From contig JAFVYB010000030.1 in the NCBI GenBank assembly GCA_017500825.1, positions 1 to 64,000 on the forward strand: a stretch of DNA of 64,000 bases, read 5' to 3'. Positions 26,937 through 34,650 of the stretch are shown here, piece by piece (the stretch's first letter is position 1; the number at the start of each line of letters is the position of its first letter). Position numbers and translations under genes: made by a program. Source of the stretch: Myxococcaceae bacterium. GTDB lineage: Bacteria; Myxococcota; Myxococcia; Myxococcales; UBA5297. The notes beneath the pieces were generated by a model that was not told where the DNA came from, ran no database searches, and saw only the letters and a program-made list of their open reading frames with translations.

Positions 26937-27300
26937 TCCGCGCTCCACCTTTTGTTTTTTGTGCTTCAGCGCACGGCATGAATTTCAATGCTGTGCGCTT
27001 TTTTATTTTCCGCGCTCCAACGCTCTCCTCATTGTTTTCGCACTTTGGCGCACGGCATTATTAAAAAACGCATTTCCGCTCAGGCGCAGCACAAAATAAT
27101 TCATTTGAACGCGCGGCAATTCAAATTCGCTTCAACGCGGGGCGTTTTTTGAATTGGGCCTGCATAAGCTCTTTTGAAATCATTATTTAAAAAACATTGA
27201 AACCATCCCCCTGAAAAATCCCCGTCAGAGCAACCCATCGAGAGGCTGACCCTCGACGCCAGGGGGCCGCACTGTGCGCCGATGTCGGGAGGTGAGTCGG
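26937..27300. repeat. AT-rich intergenic region with degenerate repeats and hairpins
   Basis: This 364-base gap holds the frr terminator and then about 250 bases far richer in A/T than the genes around it. A stretch beginning CCGCGCTCCA and ending GCGCACGGCAT occurs twice (about 26938-26979 and 27010-27058). More diverged versions follow near 27100-27122 and 27128-27156. CAATTCAAA (27117-27125) and TTTGAATTG (27148-27156) form an inverted repeat that encloses a small AACGC-GGG-GCGTT hairpin with a T run. No coding potential is visible. The promoter of the gene at 27301 should lie here but I cannot pick it out. Confidence 0.6.
26968..27008 (+). terminator. Intrinsic terminator of pyrH-frr
   Basis: AGCGCACGGCAT (26968-26979) pairs with ATGCTGTGCGCT (26988-26999), 12 bp with one G-T pair and an eight-base loop, followed by TTTTTATTTT. 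It is embedded in an AT-rich repeat region. Confidence 0.85.
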
Positions 27301-28428
27301 ATGCGGTCAATGAGGTGTTGGCGGGTGCGGCCGCGCCAGAGACAGCGGGCCATCGTCGGGCGGGGCGTCTGTGTCGTCTTCGCGTTCGCGCTCATTCTGG
27401 TGCGTTTGCCGGGCGTGACCTCAGAGGCGCGCGCGCAATCTCTTTCTGCGGGGGCCTCTCAAGCGCTGTCCCAAGGGCAGTCGAACAGACCTTCCGAAAC
27501 ACAGGCCCAAAAGCAGGCAACCGCGCGGGGCAAGGCGACCAGGCGCGCGTCGTCCGAAGTGCCGGCTCAGGCAAAGGCGGAGGTGTCGTCGGAAGAAGGC
27601 GTGCGCGTTCACGTCGAAACTCGTCCGCAGGCTGTCCGAAGGCTCAACCATCCCCTGCCAATGGCCGATGAAGGCACCGGGCGTTGCGCCGACAATCCTC
27701 CGCTTCAAGGTGAAGTTCTCGCCGACGGGCGCGACGCGAACCTGCCGCCGGCTTTTGCCGAGGCGACGCAGGCCATTCTCCCCGAGGCCAGGGAAAACCT
27801 CGCGCCAAAGGAAGTCGGCTTGTGCGGCACCTGTCCTGCCAAATCAGCCATCCAGCCCTGGCCCTGGGAGGCGGTCTTCAATCCCATCTGCGCTGTCGAC
27901 GAGATGATCCTCACCGAGCCGGAAGGGGGCCTGTCCACGCCGATTCAGCACCTCGTCTACGGCGGCATCGCCACGCTCGTCCCCGCGCTGGGCCTGCGAC
28001 TTGGGCAAGGCGCCTCGCGCTCGCGACTGTCGCTCTCATGGCCCTGGAGTCTGCCTCTCGGACCAGTCATGGCCTCGACCCGCGAAGAGGGCCCCTGCCA
28101 GGAGCGCGTTTTCGAGATGCGGCCGCTCAGGCTTCTCCTCGAACCGAGCCTCGCCTTCACCTCGCCGGTGACCTTCGCCGTGCGTCCCGGCGTGCAGGCG
28201 ATGTTTCAGCGCGCGAGCTGGAACGTGGGGATCGGCGCGGGACTTGGATCGACGGTGGAGACGACCGGTCCGTATGGCTTGCGCGCATCGATCAGCCCCG
28301 AGCTTTTGCTCAACTGGGGACGCTGCTGTGGGCCGGGATTTTTGAGGCTGGCGCTGCGCTACGACCTCTTCTTTGGCGGGCGCGAGCGGCACGCCTTCAG
28401 CACCCATGTCGGCTTCAGTTTTTACTGA
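27301..28428 (+). CDS. Uncharacterised exported protein, possible outer-membrane barrel
   Basis: A 375-residue protein. A basic start and hydrophobic core (GVCVVFAFALILVRLPGV) form a signal sequence with cleavage near ARAQS. A Ser/Gln/Ala-rich linker of about 100 residues follows, then a Cys-containing segment (VGLCGTCPAKSA). The last 180 residues have alternating strands (LVYGGIATLVPALGLRLG, WNVGIGAGLGSTVETTG, FLRLALRYDLFFGG) and end in Phe-Ser-Phe-Tyr, as outer-membrane barrels do. I do not know the family. ATG 27301 is chosen over GTG 27274 because GGAGGTGA lies just ahead of it. Confidence 0.6.
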   Translation: MRSMRCWRVRPRQRQRAIVGRGVCVVFAFALILVRLPGVTSEARAQSLSAGASQALSQGQSNRPSETQAQKQATARGKATRRASSEVPAQAKAEVSSEEGVRVHVETRPQAVRRLNHPLPMADEGTGRCADNPPLQGEVLADGRDANLPPAFAEATQAILPEARENLAPKEVGLCGTCPAKSAIQPWPWEAVFNPICAVDEMILTEPEGGLSTPIQHLVYGGIATLVPALGLRLGQGASRSRLSLSWPWSLPLGPVMASTREEGPCQERVFEMRPLRLLLEPSLAFTSPVTFAVRPGVQAMFQRASWNVGIGAGLGSTVETTGPYGLRASISPELLLNWGRCCGPGFLRLALRYDLFFGGRERHAFSTHVGFSFY

Positions 28429-28544
28429 GCAACCGCGCGGCGAGTGCCTCATCCAAGGGCGCGCTGACAGGCAAGCAACCGGGGCGAGTCCAGCCTTGTC
28501 CCGCCACATCAAACGACGCCCCCCAAACAACGAGGAGACCACCC

Positions 28545-29135
28545 ATGAACTTCGATTTTCCGCTGCGCGACTTCTCTTCCCTGAAGGGCATTGACGGCCT
28601 GAGCGACGAGCAGATCGCCGTCCACCGCAAGCTCTACGAGGGCTACGTCGCCAACTCGAACAAGATCCGCCGTGAGCTCGACGCCATGCGCGCGGCCGGG
28701 GACACGGACAGCATCGCCTTTGCCGAGCTCAACCGCCGCCTGCCCTTCGAGAACAACGGCATCGTCCTGCACGAGCTGTATTTCGAGAATCTGAAGCCGG
28801 GCGGCGCGGCCATCCCCAAGGGCGGCAAGTTCGAGCGGCGCGTCTGCGAGCGCTACGGTTCAGTCGAGGCCTACCTCGCGGACCTCAAGGCCATGGCCAA
28901 GATGCGCGGCGTTGGCTGGGTGCTGACGGTTCAGGATCCGACGACTGGCTGGGTCGAAAACCGCTGGGTCACCCTGCATCAGGACGGCAACGTCGCCGGC
29001 TACCGCGTGCTGCTCTCGCTCGATGTCTGGGAGCACGCCTGGTGCGTCGACTACAAGCCGACCGAGCGGCCCAAGTATCTGGACGCAGTCTTCGCCGCCC
29101 TCGACTTCGATGTCGTCGAGTCGCGGACACTCTGA
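28545..29135 (+). CDS. Fe/Mn-family superoxide dismutase
   Basis: A 196-residue cytosolic protein. The four metal ligands can be placed: His 27 (QIAVHRKLYEGYV), His 76 (IVLHELYFENL), Asp 160 and His 164 (LSLDVWEHAWCVDY). The C-terminal domain (KPTERPKYLDAVFAAL) is normal. It is a divergent member: the second-sphere His-His pair next to the first ligand in classical FeSOD (KHH) is replaced by Lys-Leu-Tyr, and the second-domain start is short. It should still convert superoxide to peroxide and oxygen, but activity is not certain. CGAGGAG precedes the ATG. It stands alone between a barrel gene and a kinase gene. Confidence 0.85.
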   Translation: MNFDFPLRDFSSLKGIDGLSDEQIAVHRKLYEGYVANSNKIRRELDAMRAAGDTDSIAFAELNRRLPFENNGIVLHELYFENLKPGGAAIPKGGKFERRVCERYGSVEAYLADLKAMAKMRGVGWVLTVQDPTTGWVENRWVTLHQDGNVAGYRVLLSLDVWEHAWCVDYKPTERPKYLDAVFAALDFDVVESRTL

Positions 29136-29175
29136 GGTCCCTCCTGAAGAACCCTCTGGTCGCGGTGTGGCGAAC

Positions 29176-29203
29176 TTGCACGAGCGCCCGCCGCGACTAG
29201 GTT
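29176..29203 (+). promoter_or_regulatory. Promoter before the first sensor-kinase gene
   Basis: TTGCAC (29176-29181), 16-base spacer, TAGGTT (29198-29203), then GCGCGGCGCT and TTG 29214. A TTG at 29202 would overlap the -10 box and so is unlikely to be the true start. Confidence 0.45.
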
Positions 29204-29213
29204 GCGCGGCGCT

Positions 29214-31199
29214 TTGAAACCGACCTCCCAACGAGACAAACCGCGCGCCGCCATCGCCCTCCTGCCGACCGAAAACGCGGCTCAACTCAAGAGCCGCCTG
29301 GAACTCGGCGCCTTCGAAGTCGTCCCTCTGGAAGAAAAGCCGCCTGTCGTCCTGATCGACGCTGCTTCGCCCGGAGGCGTGGCGGCGATTTCATCGATCG
29401 CTGACGCGGTTGATCGGGGAGAGATCGCGGCGCTCGCCGTTGTCGACACCCTTGAGGAGGCCCGGCGCGCCTTGAGCTCCGGCGTGAGCGCCTTTGTCTT
29501 TCGACGGGCAGAGGCTGGCGAATTCACGCTGCGGATCGAGTCGCTGCTCGCCGATCGCGTTGTCCATTTCGAGGAGCGACGCCGCGGTGAAGAGCTCTCG
29601 ACCCTGCTCGATCTGACCTCCCGCTACGCCGCCGCTCTCGACGTGGCGCCCCTCTTTGGCGAGGTCACGCGCCGATTGGCCGCGCACATGGCAGTGGCCC
29701 GCTGCGCGCTCGTCCTCTTCGACGACATCCATGGGCATGGGCGCGTGGTGGCCTCCAGCGACAACCCGGAAATCGTCGACCTGAGCATCGAGCTCGATCG
29801 CTATCCCGAGATTCAGGAAGCGGCCCGCACCTGCCAGCCGCTCGTGATCGACGATGTCGGCACGCATCCTCTCTTTGGCGAGGTCAAGGACTCGGTCTCG
29901 CACGCGGGCATCCTGGCGATTGCCGCCATCCCGCTCGCGCTCCAGGGCAAGGCCTTCGGCGCGTTCCTGCTGCGCGCCCAAGAGGGGCCGTTCAATGGCC
30001 AGGACATCAACTTCGCCTGGACGCTGGCCCACGCCACCGCCATCGCCGTCCGCAACGCGCGCGCCATCGAGCACCTGCGAGACGAGGCCGCGGAGGCCCT
30101 GGACCGCCTCAACTACCTGGCCCGTTACGAGGAGTTCTTCCGCTACAGCTCGGACGGCATCGCCATTCTCGACCAGAACGGCGCCATCGTTTCGCTCAAC
30201 CCGGCGGGGGGCGACATCCTGGGACTGACGCCGGACGAGGCGCTGGGCCGCGAGCTCTTCGCCATGGTCACCCCGCCGTTCCGCGAAAGCGCCGCCGAGA
30301 TGTTCCGCGACGCGCGCGAAGGCCGTCCCTTCCGCGATGTCGACATCGAAGTCCGCGTTCGCCCCGATCAGGCGCTGACATTGTGGGTCTGCTGCGCGGT
30401 CATTCCCGGAAGCGAGTTCGCCGTCGTCTCCTTCCACGACATCACGGCCGCCCGCGCCGACGAGCGCTCGCTGCGCAAGTCCTCCGAATTCATGGAGAAG
30501 CTGATCGACGCCTCGGTCGACGCCGTGATCGCGGTCAACGCCAGGGGAGAGGTCATCCTCTTCAACAAGAGCGCGGCGCGGACGCTGGATCAGCCCGAGG
30601 GACTGGGAAGCCGCACGCTGTTCGATCTCTTCAGCGACGAGATCGCGACCCAGGTGCGCGCCATGTTCGCGCTCAGCCAGACCACGGCGCAGACGGAGCA
30701 GCCCGAAGGCCTGATCAAGCCGACCAAGTCCGTGGCCATCTCCAGGACGGGCGAACGCGTGCCGATCCTCGTCACCGCGGCGCTCATCCACGAGGGCGAT
30801 CACCCCCTGGCCGCCGTCATCATCTTCAGCGACCTGCGCGAAAAGACGCGCCTCGAAGCCGAGCTCACGCGGGCCGAGGAACAGCTGGCCGAGGCCGAGC
30901 GCCGGGCCGTCATCGCCGAACTCGCCGGAACCGCCGCCCACCAGCTCAACCAGCCGCTCACCTGCATCGTTGGCTACACCGAGCTGTTGCTGCGGCACCT
31001 CTCGCATGACGACGGCAACCGGCTCTTCATCGAGCGCATCCGCCAGGAGGGCGAGCGCATGGCCGAGCTCGTCCGCAAGATCGGCAAGATCAACGTCTAC
31101 GAGACGAAACATTACGTCGGTAAGAGCCGCATCATCGACCTGGAGCGCGCCAGCAGCGAGGGCGACGAACAGCAGGGCGCGGCCAACCGGGAAGGCTGA
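29214..31199 (+). CDS. GAF/PAS sensor protein with HisKA domain but no ATPase domain
   Basis: About 661 residues. A receiver-like N-terminus (about 8-120, DTLEEARRALSSGVSAFVFRR) precedes a GAF domain (about 140-280; VARCALVLFDDIHG, ILAIAAIPLALQGKAFGAFLLR) and two PAS domains (about 300-420 and 425-540). A HisKA phospho-acceptor helix follows, with His 576 in TAAHQLNQPLTCIVGYTELL. The protein then stops about 85 residues later, with no N, G1 or G2 boxes. It therefore cannot autophosphorylate alone and may be phosphorylated by the complete kinase that begins 30 bases downstream, or act as an adaptor. TTG 29214 is the preferred start because it follows the promoter discriminator. Confidence 0.82.
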   Translation: MKPTSQRDKPRAAIALLPTENAAQLKSRLELGAFEVVPLEEKPPVVLIDAASPGGVAAISSIADAVDRGEIAALAVVDTLEEARRALSSGVSAFVFRRAEAGEFTLRIESLLADRVVHFEERRRGEELSTLLDLTSRYAAALDVAPLFGEVTRRLAAHMAVARCALVLFDDIHGHGRVVASSDNPEIVDLSIELDRYPEIQEAARTCQPLVIDDVGTHPLFGEVKDSVSHAGILAIAAIPLALQGKAFGAFLLRAQEGPFNGQDINFAWTLAHATAIAVRNARAIEHLRDEAAEALDRLNYLARYEEFFRYSSDGIAILDQNGAIVSLNPAGGDILGLTPDEALGRELFAMVTPPFRESAAEMFRDAREGRPFRDVDIEVRVRPDQALTLWVCCAVIPGSEFAVVSFHDITAARADERSLRKSSEFMEKLIDASVDAVIAVNARGEVILFNKSAARTLDQPEGLGSRTLFDLFSDEIATQVRAMFALSQTTAQTEQPEGLIKPTKSVAISRTGERVPILVTAALIHEGDHPLAAVIIFSDLREKTRLEAELTRAEEQLAEAERRAVIAELAGTAAHQLNQPLTCIVGYTELLLRHLSHDDGNRLFIERIRQEGERMAELVRKIGKINVYETKHYVGKSRIIDLERASSEGDEQQGAANREG

Positions 31200-31229
31200 G
31201 TCGGCGCCGCCGACCAGCGGAGGTGATCC

Positions 31230-33239
31230 ATGTCCGCCAACGCGTTCACCGAACCAGCCACCCCGAGCATCGACAGCTGTCTCGACGCGCTCAGCCAGGC
31301 GACAGCGCTCTTCGACGCCGAGTCGCGCCTAATCGCCGCCAACGATGCCTTCCGCGGGCTTTTCATGCCGCGCGGTCGCCATGCCCACGCCAGCCCGCCC
31401 ACGCTCGACGAACTCTTGCCCACCCTCTTCGACGGCGTTCCCAGCCCGCGTCCGGACGGGGAGTTGGAGTGGATCGCCCAGGCGCACACAGACGACAGGC
31501 GCCCGGTCCGCGTCCGCTGTCGACACACCCGCCAAGGACTCTGCGGCGTCACGGCCGAGCCCATCGATCCGGCGCAGGTGCCCGTCTTTCATTCGGCGCT
31601 GCGCACGCTCGAACTGCAGCGGGCGCTTCAACTGACCCTGATGACGCTGGGCCACGCCATCGCCCTTTCCGAAAGCGAAGAGGCGCTCATCGCCAGCATC
31701 TGCCGGGCGCTGCGCACGCTCTTCCCCGGGCGCGATTTCTGCATCCGCATCCTCGATCCCGAGAGCGGACGGCTCACCACGCTCTACGCCGAGGGCCGAC
31801 TCATCGACGCCCACCGCGAGCACATGTTCGTGTTCCGACCGCTGCTCAAACTGGCCGGCATCGACCCCGCCACACTGAACGCCGCGCGCGTCACGGTGAG
31901 CGATCACTCGGTCTCGCCATTCGCCAGCGGCGCCTCTGTCATCAGCGCGCTGTTGACGACCTCGCAGAAGCTCTTCGGCCAAATCGATGTCGCGCGGATG
32001 CCCAACGCGCCCGAGGGCGCCCTGCCGATGCCGCCGCCAGACGTGCCCCGCCCGCTCCTCGATCCGCCCGCGCGCAGTTGGGAAGAAGTCCGCGAGGAAC
32101 ATTCGCTGCGCGCCATCGCCGCCCAGACAGCCATCGGCCTGCGCAACGCCGCCTTCATCGAGGCGCTGACCAAGATGAAAGAGCGCCTGGAGCAGACGAT
32201 CGAGCACGCCAACGCCATCGTCATCGCCGCCACCCAAGATGGCCGCGTCGCGATGTTCAACCGCCTCGCCGCCGACCTGACCGGCTTCACGCGCGAAGAA
32301 GCGCTCGGTCGCTCGCTCGACGATCTCATCCCCGAGGCCGACTGCGGCCCGATCCGCGACATCGTCCAGAAGACGCTCGACGGCGAGAACGTCACCAACG
32401 CGGAGGCGGAACTGCGCACCAAGACAGGACGCCTGCTGCGCGTGGCGCTCTCCAGCTCGCCTTTGCCCGACGATCACCCGGGCATCATCCTCATCGGCCA
32501 GGACCTCAGCCGCCTGCGCGAGCTCGAACGCCATGTGACCCACGCCGAAAAACTCGCCTCACTCGGCAAGCTCTCGGCTGGCGTGGCCCACGAGATCACC
32601 TCGCCGCTGATGACGATCAAAATGTACGCGGAGTCGCTGCTCCAACTCACCCTGGTGCGCGGCGCCCCGGCTGAGGATGTGGCCAAGCTGAAGAGCATCT
32701 GCGAGGCCACCGAGCACATCGCCCGCTTCACCCGCGAACTGACGACCTACGCGCGCCCCTCCTCCGAATCGCTGACGCCGGTCTCGCTCGCCTCGGTGCT
32801 CGACCAGGCGGCCGTCTACTGCGAGCACGTTTTCAAGCGCACCAACCTGGAGCTGATTCGCGATCTCGATCCCGGGCTGCCCGAGGTCATGGGCGTGCGC
32901 AGCGATCTCGTTCAGGTCTTCGTCAACCTCCTGACCAACGCCTGCCACGCCAGCGTCGACTCCAGGCGGCCCATCACCGTGCGGGCGCGGGCCACGGACG
33001 ACAGCGTCGAGATCGACATCCGCGATCACGGCCGCGGCATCCGCGAAGAGCTCCTGCCCAACATCTTCCAGCCCTTCGTCACCACCAAGGCCGAGGGCGA
33101 CGGCACAGGGCTCGGGCTCGCCATCGTCCAGCGACTCGTCGAGAAGCACGCGGGCGACATCCGCGTCACCAGCGCGATCGGCGAGGGCACCACCTTCACG
33201 CTGCGGCTGCCACGCGCCCCGGTCAGCGCCAAAGCCTGA
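31230..33239 (+). CDS. PAS/GAF sensor histidine kinase, complete
   Basis: A 669-residue soluble kinase. N-terminal PAS-like domain (about 15-105), GAF-like domain (about 130-310, with RTLFPGRDFCIRILDPESG and AIAAQTAIGLRNAAF), PAS domain (about 320-430; IVIAATQDGRVAMFNRLA, REEALGRSLDDL), then HisKA with His 454 in SAGVAHEITSPLMTIK. The HATPase_c domain has N-box VFVNLLTNACHA, G1 box IRDHGRGI, F-box FQPFVTTK and G2 box GTGLGLAIV. No receiver gene is adjacent, so the regulator it phosphorylates is encoded elsewhere. It follows the ATPase-less sensor by 30 bases and precedes the ThiF-like gene by 11, so the three form one operon. Confidence 0.93.
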   Translation: MSANAFTEPATPSIDSCLDALSQATALFDAESRLIAANDAFRGLFMPRGRHAHASPPTLDELLPTLFDGVPSPRPDGELEWIAQAHTDDRRPVRVRCRHTRQGLCGVTAEPIDPAQVPVFHSALRTLELQRALQLTLMTLGHAIALSESEEALIASICRALRTLFPGRDFCIRILDPESGRLTTLYAEGRLIDAHREHMFVFRPLLKLAGIDPATLNAARVTVSDHSVSPFASGASVISALLTTSQKLFGQIDVARMPNAPEGALPMPPPDVPRPLLDPPARSWEEVREEHSLRAIAAQTAIGLRNAAFIEALTKMKERLEQTIEHANAIVIAATQDGRVAMFNRLAADLTGFTREEALGRSLDDLIPEADCGPIRDIVQKTLDGENVTNAEAELRTKTGRLLRVALSSSPLPDDHPGIILIGQDLSRLRELERHVTHAEKLASLGKLSAGVAHEITSPLMTIKMYAESLLQLTLVRGAPAEDVAKLKSICEATEHIARFTRELTTYARPSSESLTPVSLASVLDQAAVYCEHVFKRTNLELIRDLDPGLPEVMGVRSDLVQVFVNLLTNACHASVDSRRPITVRARATDDSVEIDIRDHGRGIREELLPNIFQPFVTTKAEGDGTGLGLAIVQRLVEKHAGDIRVTSAIGEGTTFTLRLPRAPVSAKA

Positions 33240-33250
33240 GTCGACGCGCC

Positions 33251-34006
33251 ATGAACGCCCCGGAACGCACGCGCTACGAAAAGCAGATCGCCCTGTCCCA
33301 GATCGGCCCCGAGGGTCAGGCGCGGCTCGCCGCTGGCGCCATCGCCATCATCGGCTGCGGCGCGCTCGGTTCGGCGCAGGCTCAGATTCTCGTCCGCGCC
33401 GGCGTGGGATCAGTTCGACTCGTCGATCGCGACGTGGTCGAGCGCTCCAATCTGCACCGCCAAATGCTCTTCGACGAGGACGACGCCCGCGTGGCCCGCC
33501 CCAAAGTCGAGGCGGCCGCCCAAAAGCTCGCGCGCGCGAACAGCGACTGCCGCCTGGAGGCGCGACACATCGAGGCCAACCCGCGGACGCTCCCTGAACT
33601 CATCGCCGGCTGCGACCTCGTGCTCGACGCCACCGACAACGTGCGAACGCGCCTCAACATCGACGAGGCCTGCCGACGCGCCAGGCTGCCCTGGATTTAC
33701 GGCGGCGTTCTGGGGACCCAGGGCGTGATGGCGCCCATGCCTGTGGGCGCGCCCTGCCTGCGCTGCCTCTTCGGCGAACCACCCGCGCCCGACGAAACGC
33801 CCGACATCGCCCAAAGCGGCGTGCTCGCCTCCATCGTCGTGGCGATCGCCTCGCTCCAGGCCACAGCCGCCCTCAGATTCCTCGTCGGCAATCCACCGCC
33901 GCGCCAGCTGGTGACGATGGACATCTGGGACATGTCGCTCAGACGCATCTCGCTGACAGCTGGCCCGCGCCCCGGCTGCGACTGCGCGCCCCAAACCGCC
34001 CTCTGA
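33251..34006 (+). CDS. ThiF/MoeB/HesA-family E1-like adenylyltransferase
   Basis: A 251-residue E1-like enzyme of the kind that adenylates the C-terminal glycine of small sulfur-carrier proteins (ThiS, MoaD) or modifies tRNA or peptides. Nucleotide loop GCGALGSAQAQIL, then RLVDRDVVERSNLHRQMLF with the conserved Asp and Arg residues, DATDNVRTRLNIDEAC, and a probable zinc site formed by CLRC (about residue 170) and the terminal CDC. There is no rhodanese domain, so it is the short MoeB/ThiF form. No carrier protein gene is beside it, and its place directly behind two sensor kinases is unusual. Pathway (thiamine, molybdopterin or other) cannot be set. Confidence 0.85.
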   Translation: MNAPERTRYEKQIALSQIGPEGQARLAAGAIAIIGCGALGSAQAQILVRAGVGSVRLVDRDVVERSNLHRQMLFDEDDARVARPKVEAAAQKLARANSDCRLEARHIEANPRTLPELIAGCDLVLDATDNVRTRLNIDEACRRARLPWIYGGVLGTQGVMAPMPVGAPCLRCLFGEPPAPDETPDIAQSGVLASIVVAIASLQATAALRFLVGNPPPRQLVTMDIWDMSLRRISLTAGPRPGCDCAPQTAL

Positions 34007-34062
34007 AGCGCCTCAAACAGCGACGCGGCGACGCCTCTCCTCGGCCAAGGCAGAAGCGGCTT

Positions 34063-34416
34063 CTACTTGTCGCCCTTGCGCGAACGCTTCGACTTGCCCG
34101 GCTTGAAGAGCGAGAGAAACGACTCGGACACGCTCTTGGGCCCGGAGAGGATCTCGCTGAGGCGCTCCAGCTCACCGCTGTCGAACCACATCCCCTGGCA
34201 CGACTCGCAGCGCTCAACCTGAAATTGCTTAATCGGCGTGGTGAACGGCTTGAGCTCTTGCCCGCACTTGGGACAGCGCATCCAGTGGAGCTTCTTGAGC
34301 GCCTCGCGCTCTTCCTCGGCGCGGCGCGCGGCCTCTTCCTTGGCGAGCTTCTCGCGTTTGAGCGCCTGTTGCCGGGCGAAATACTCTTCCTCAGTCGCGT
34401 GGGGCTTGCGGGGCAT
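34063..34416 (-). CDS. Zinc-ribbon protein of the zf-TFIIB type
   Basis: A 117-residue protein. A charged N-terminal coiled coil (YFARQQALKREKLAKEEAAR) is followed by one zinc ribbon, MRCPKCGQELKPF and then ERCESCQGMWFDSGELERL, which matches the zf-TFIIB pattern CPxC...C.sC.G.WfD.gEL. A basic Lys/Ser tail ends it. Function is unknown for this widespread family, often thought to be a small nucleic-acid- or protein-binding module. ATG 34416 is preceded by GAGG. The start is set by the strong SD and by loss of family character further upstream. Confidence 0.75.
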   Translation of the reverse strand: MPRKPHATEEEYFARQQALKREKLAKEEAARRAEEEREALKKLHWMRCPKCGQELKPFTTPIKQFQVERCESCQGMWFDSGELERLSEILSGPKSVSESFLSLFKPGKSKRSRKGDK

Positions 34417-34650
34417 CGGTGTTTTCCTCGGAGCGATGGAGCGGATGGACGGCGGACCAGACAGGCGGTCGCGGCCGGACAAGGGCGCGGCTTTTACGAC
34501 CGTTCCCAGAGGTGGAGGGAGAGGAAAATTGAAGGCGATACGCGCCGAAAATCCGACGGCGACAGCGCGCTTCCGGGTGGCATAAGGCGCCGCCCCTTTC
34601 GCCGTTTTCCCTCTGAAATCCCCTCTCACGCGCCCCGCGAGGTGCCCGCC

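Noticed and set aside
29391-31112. Long antisense frame across the first sensor-kinase gene
   Set aside because: The plus strand encodes readable GAF, PAS and HisKA domains; the antisense product has no domain.
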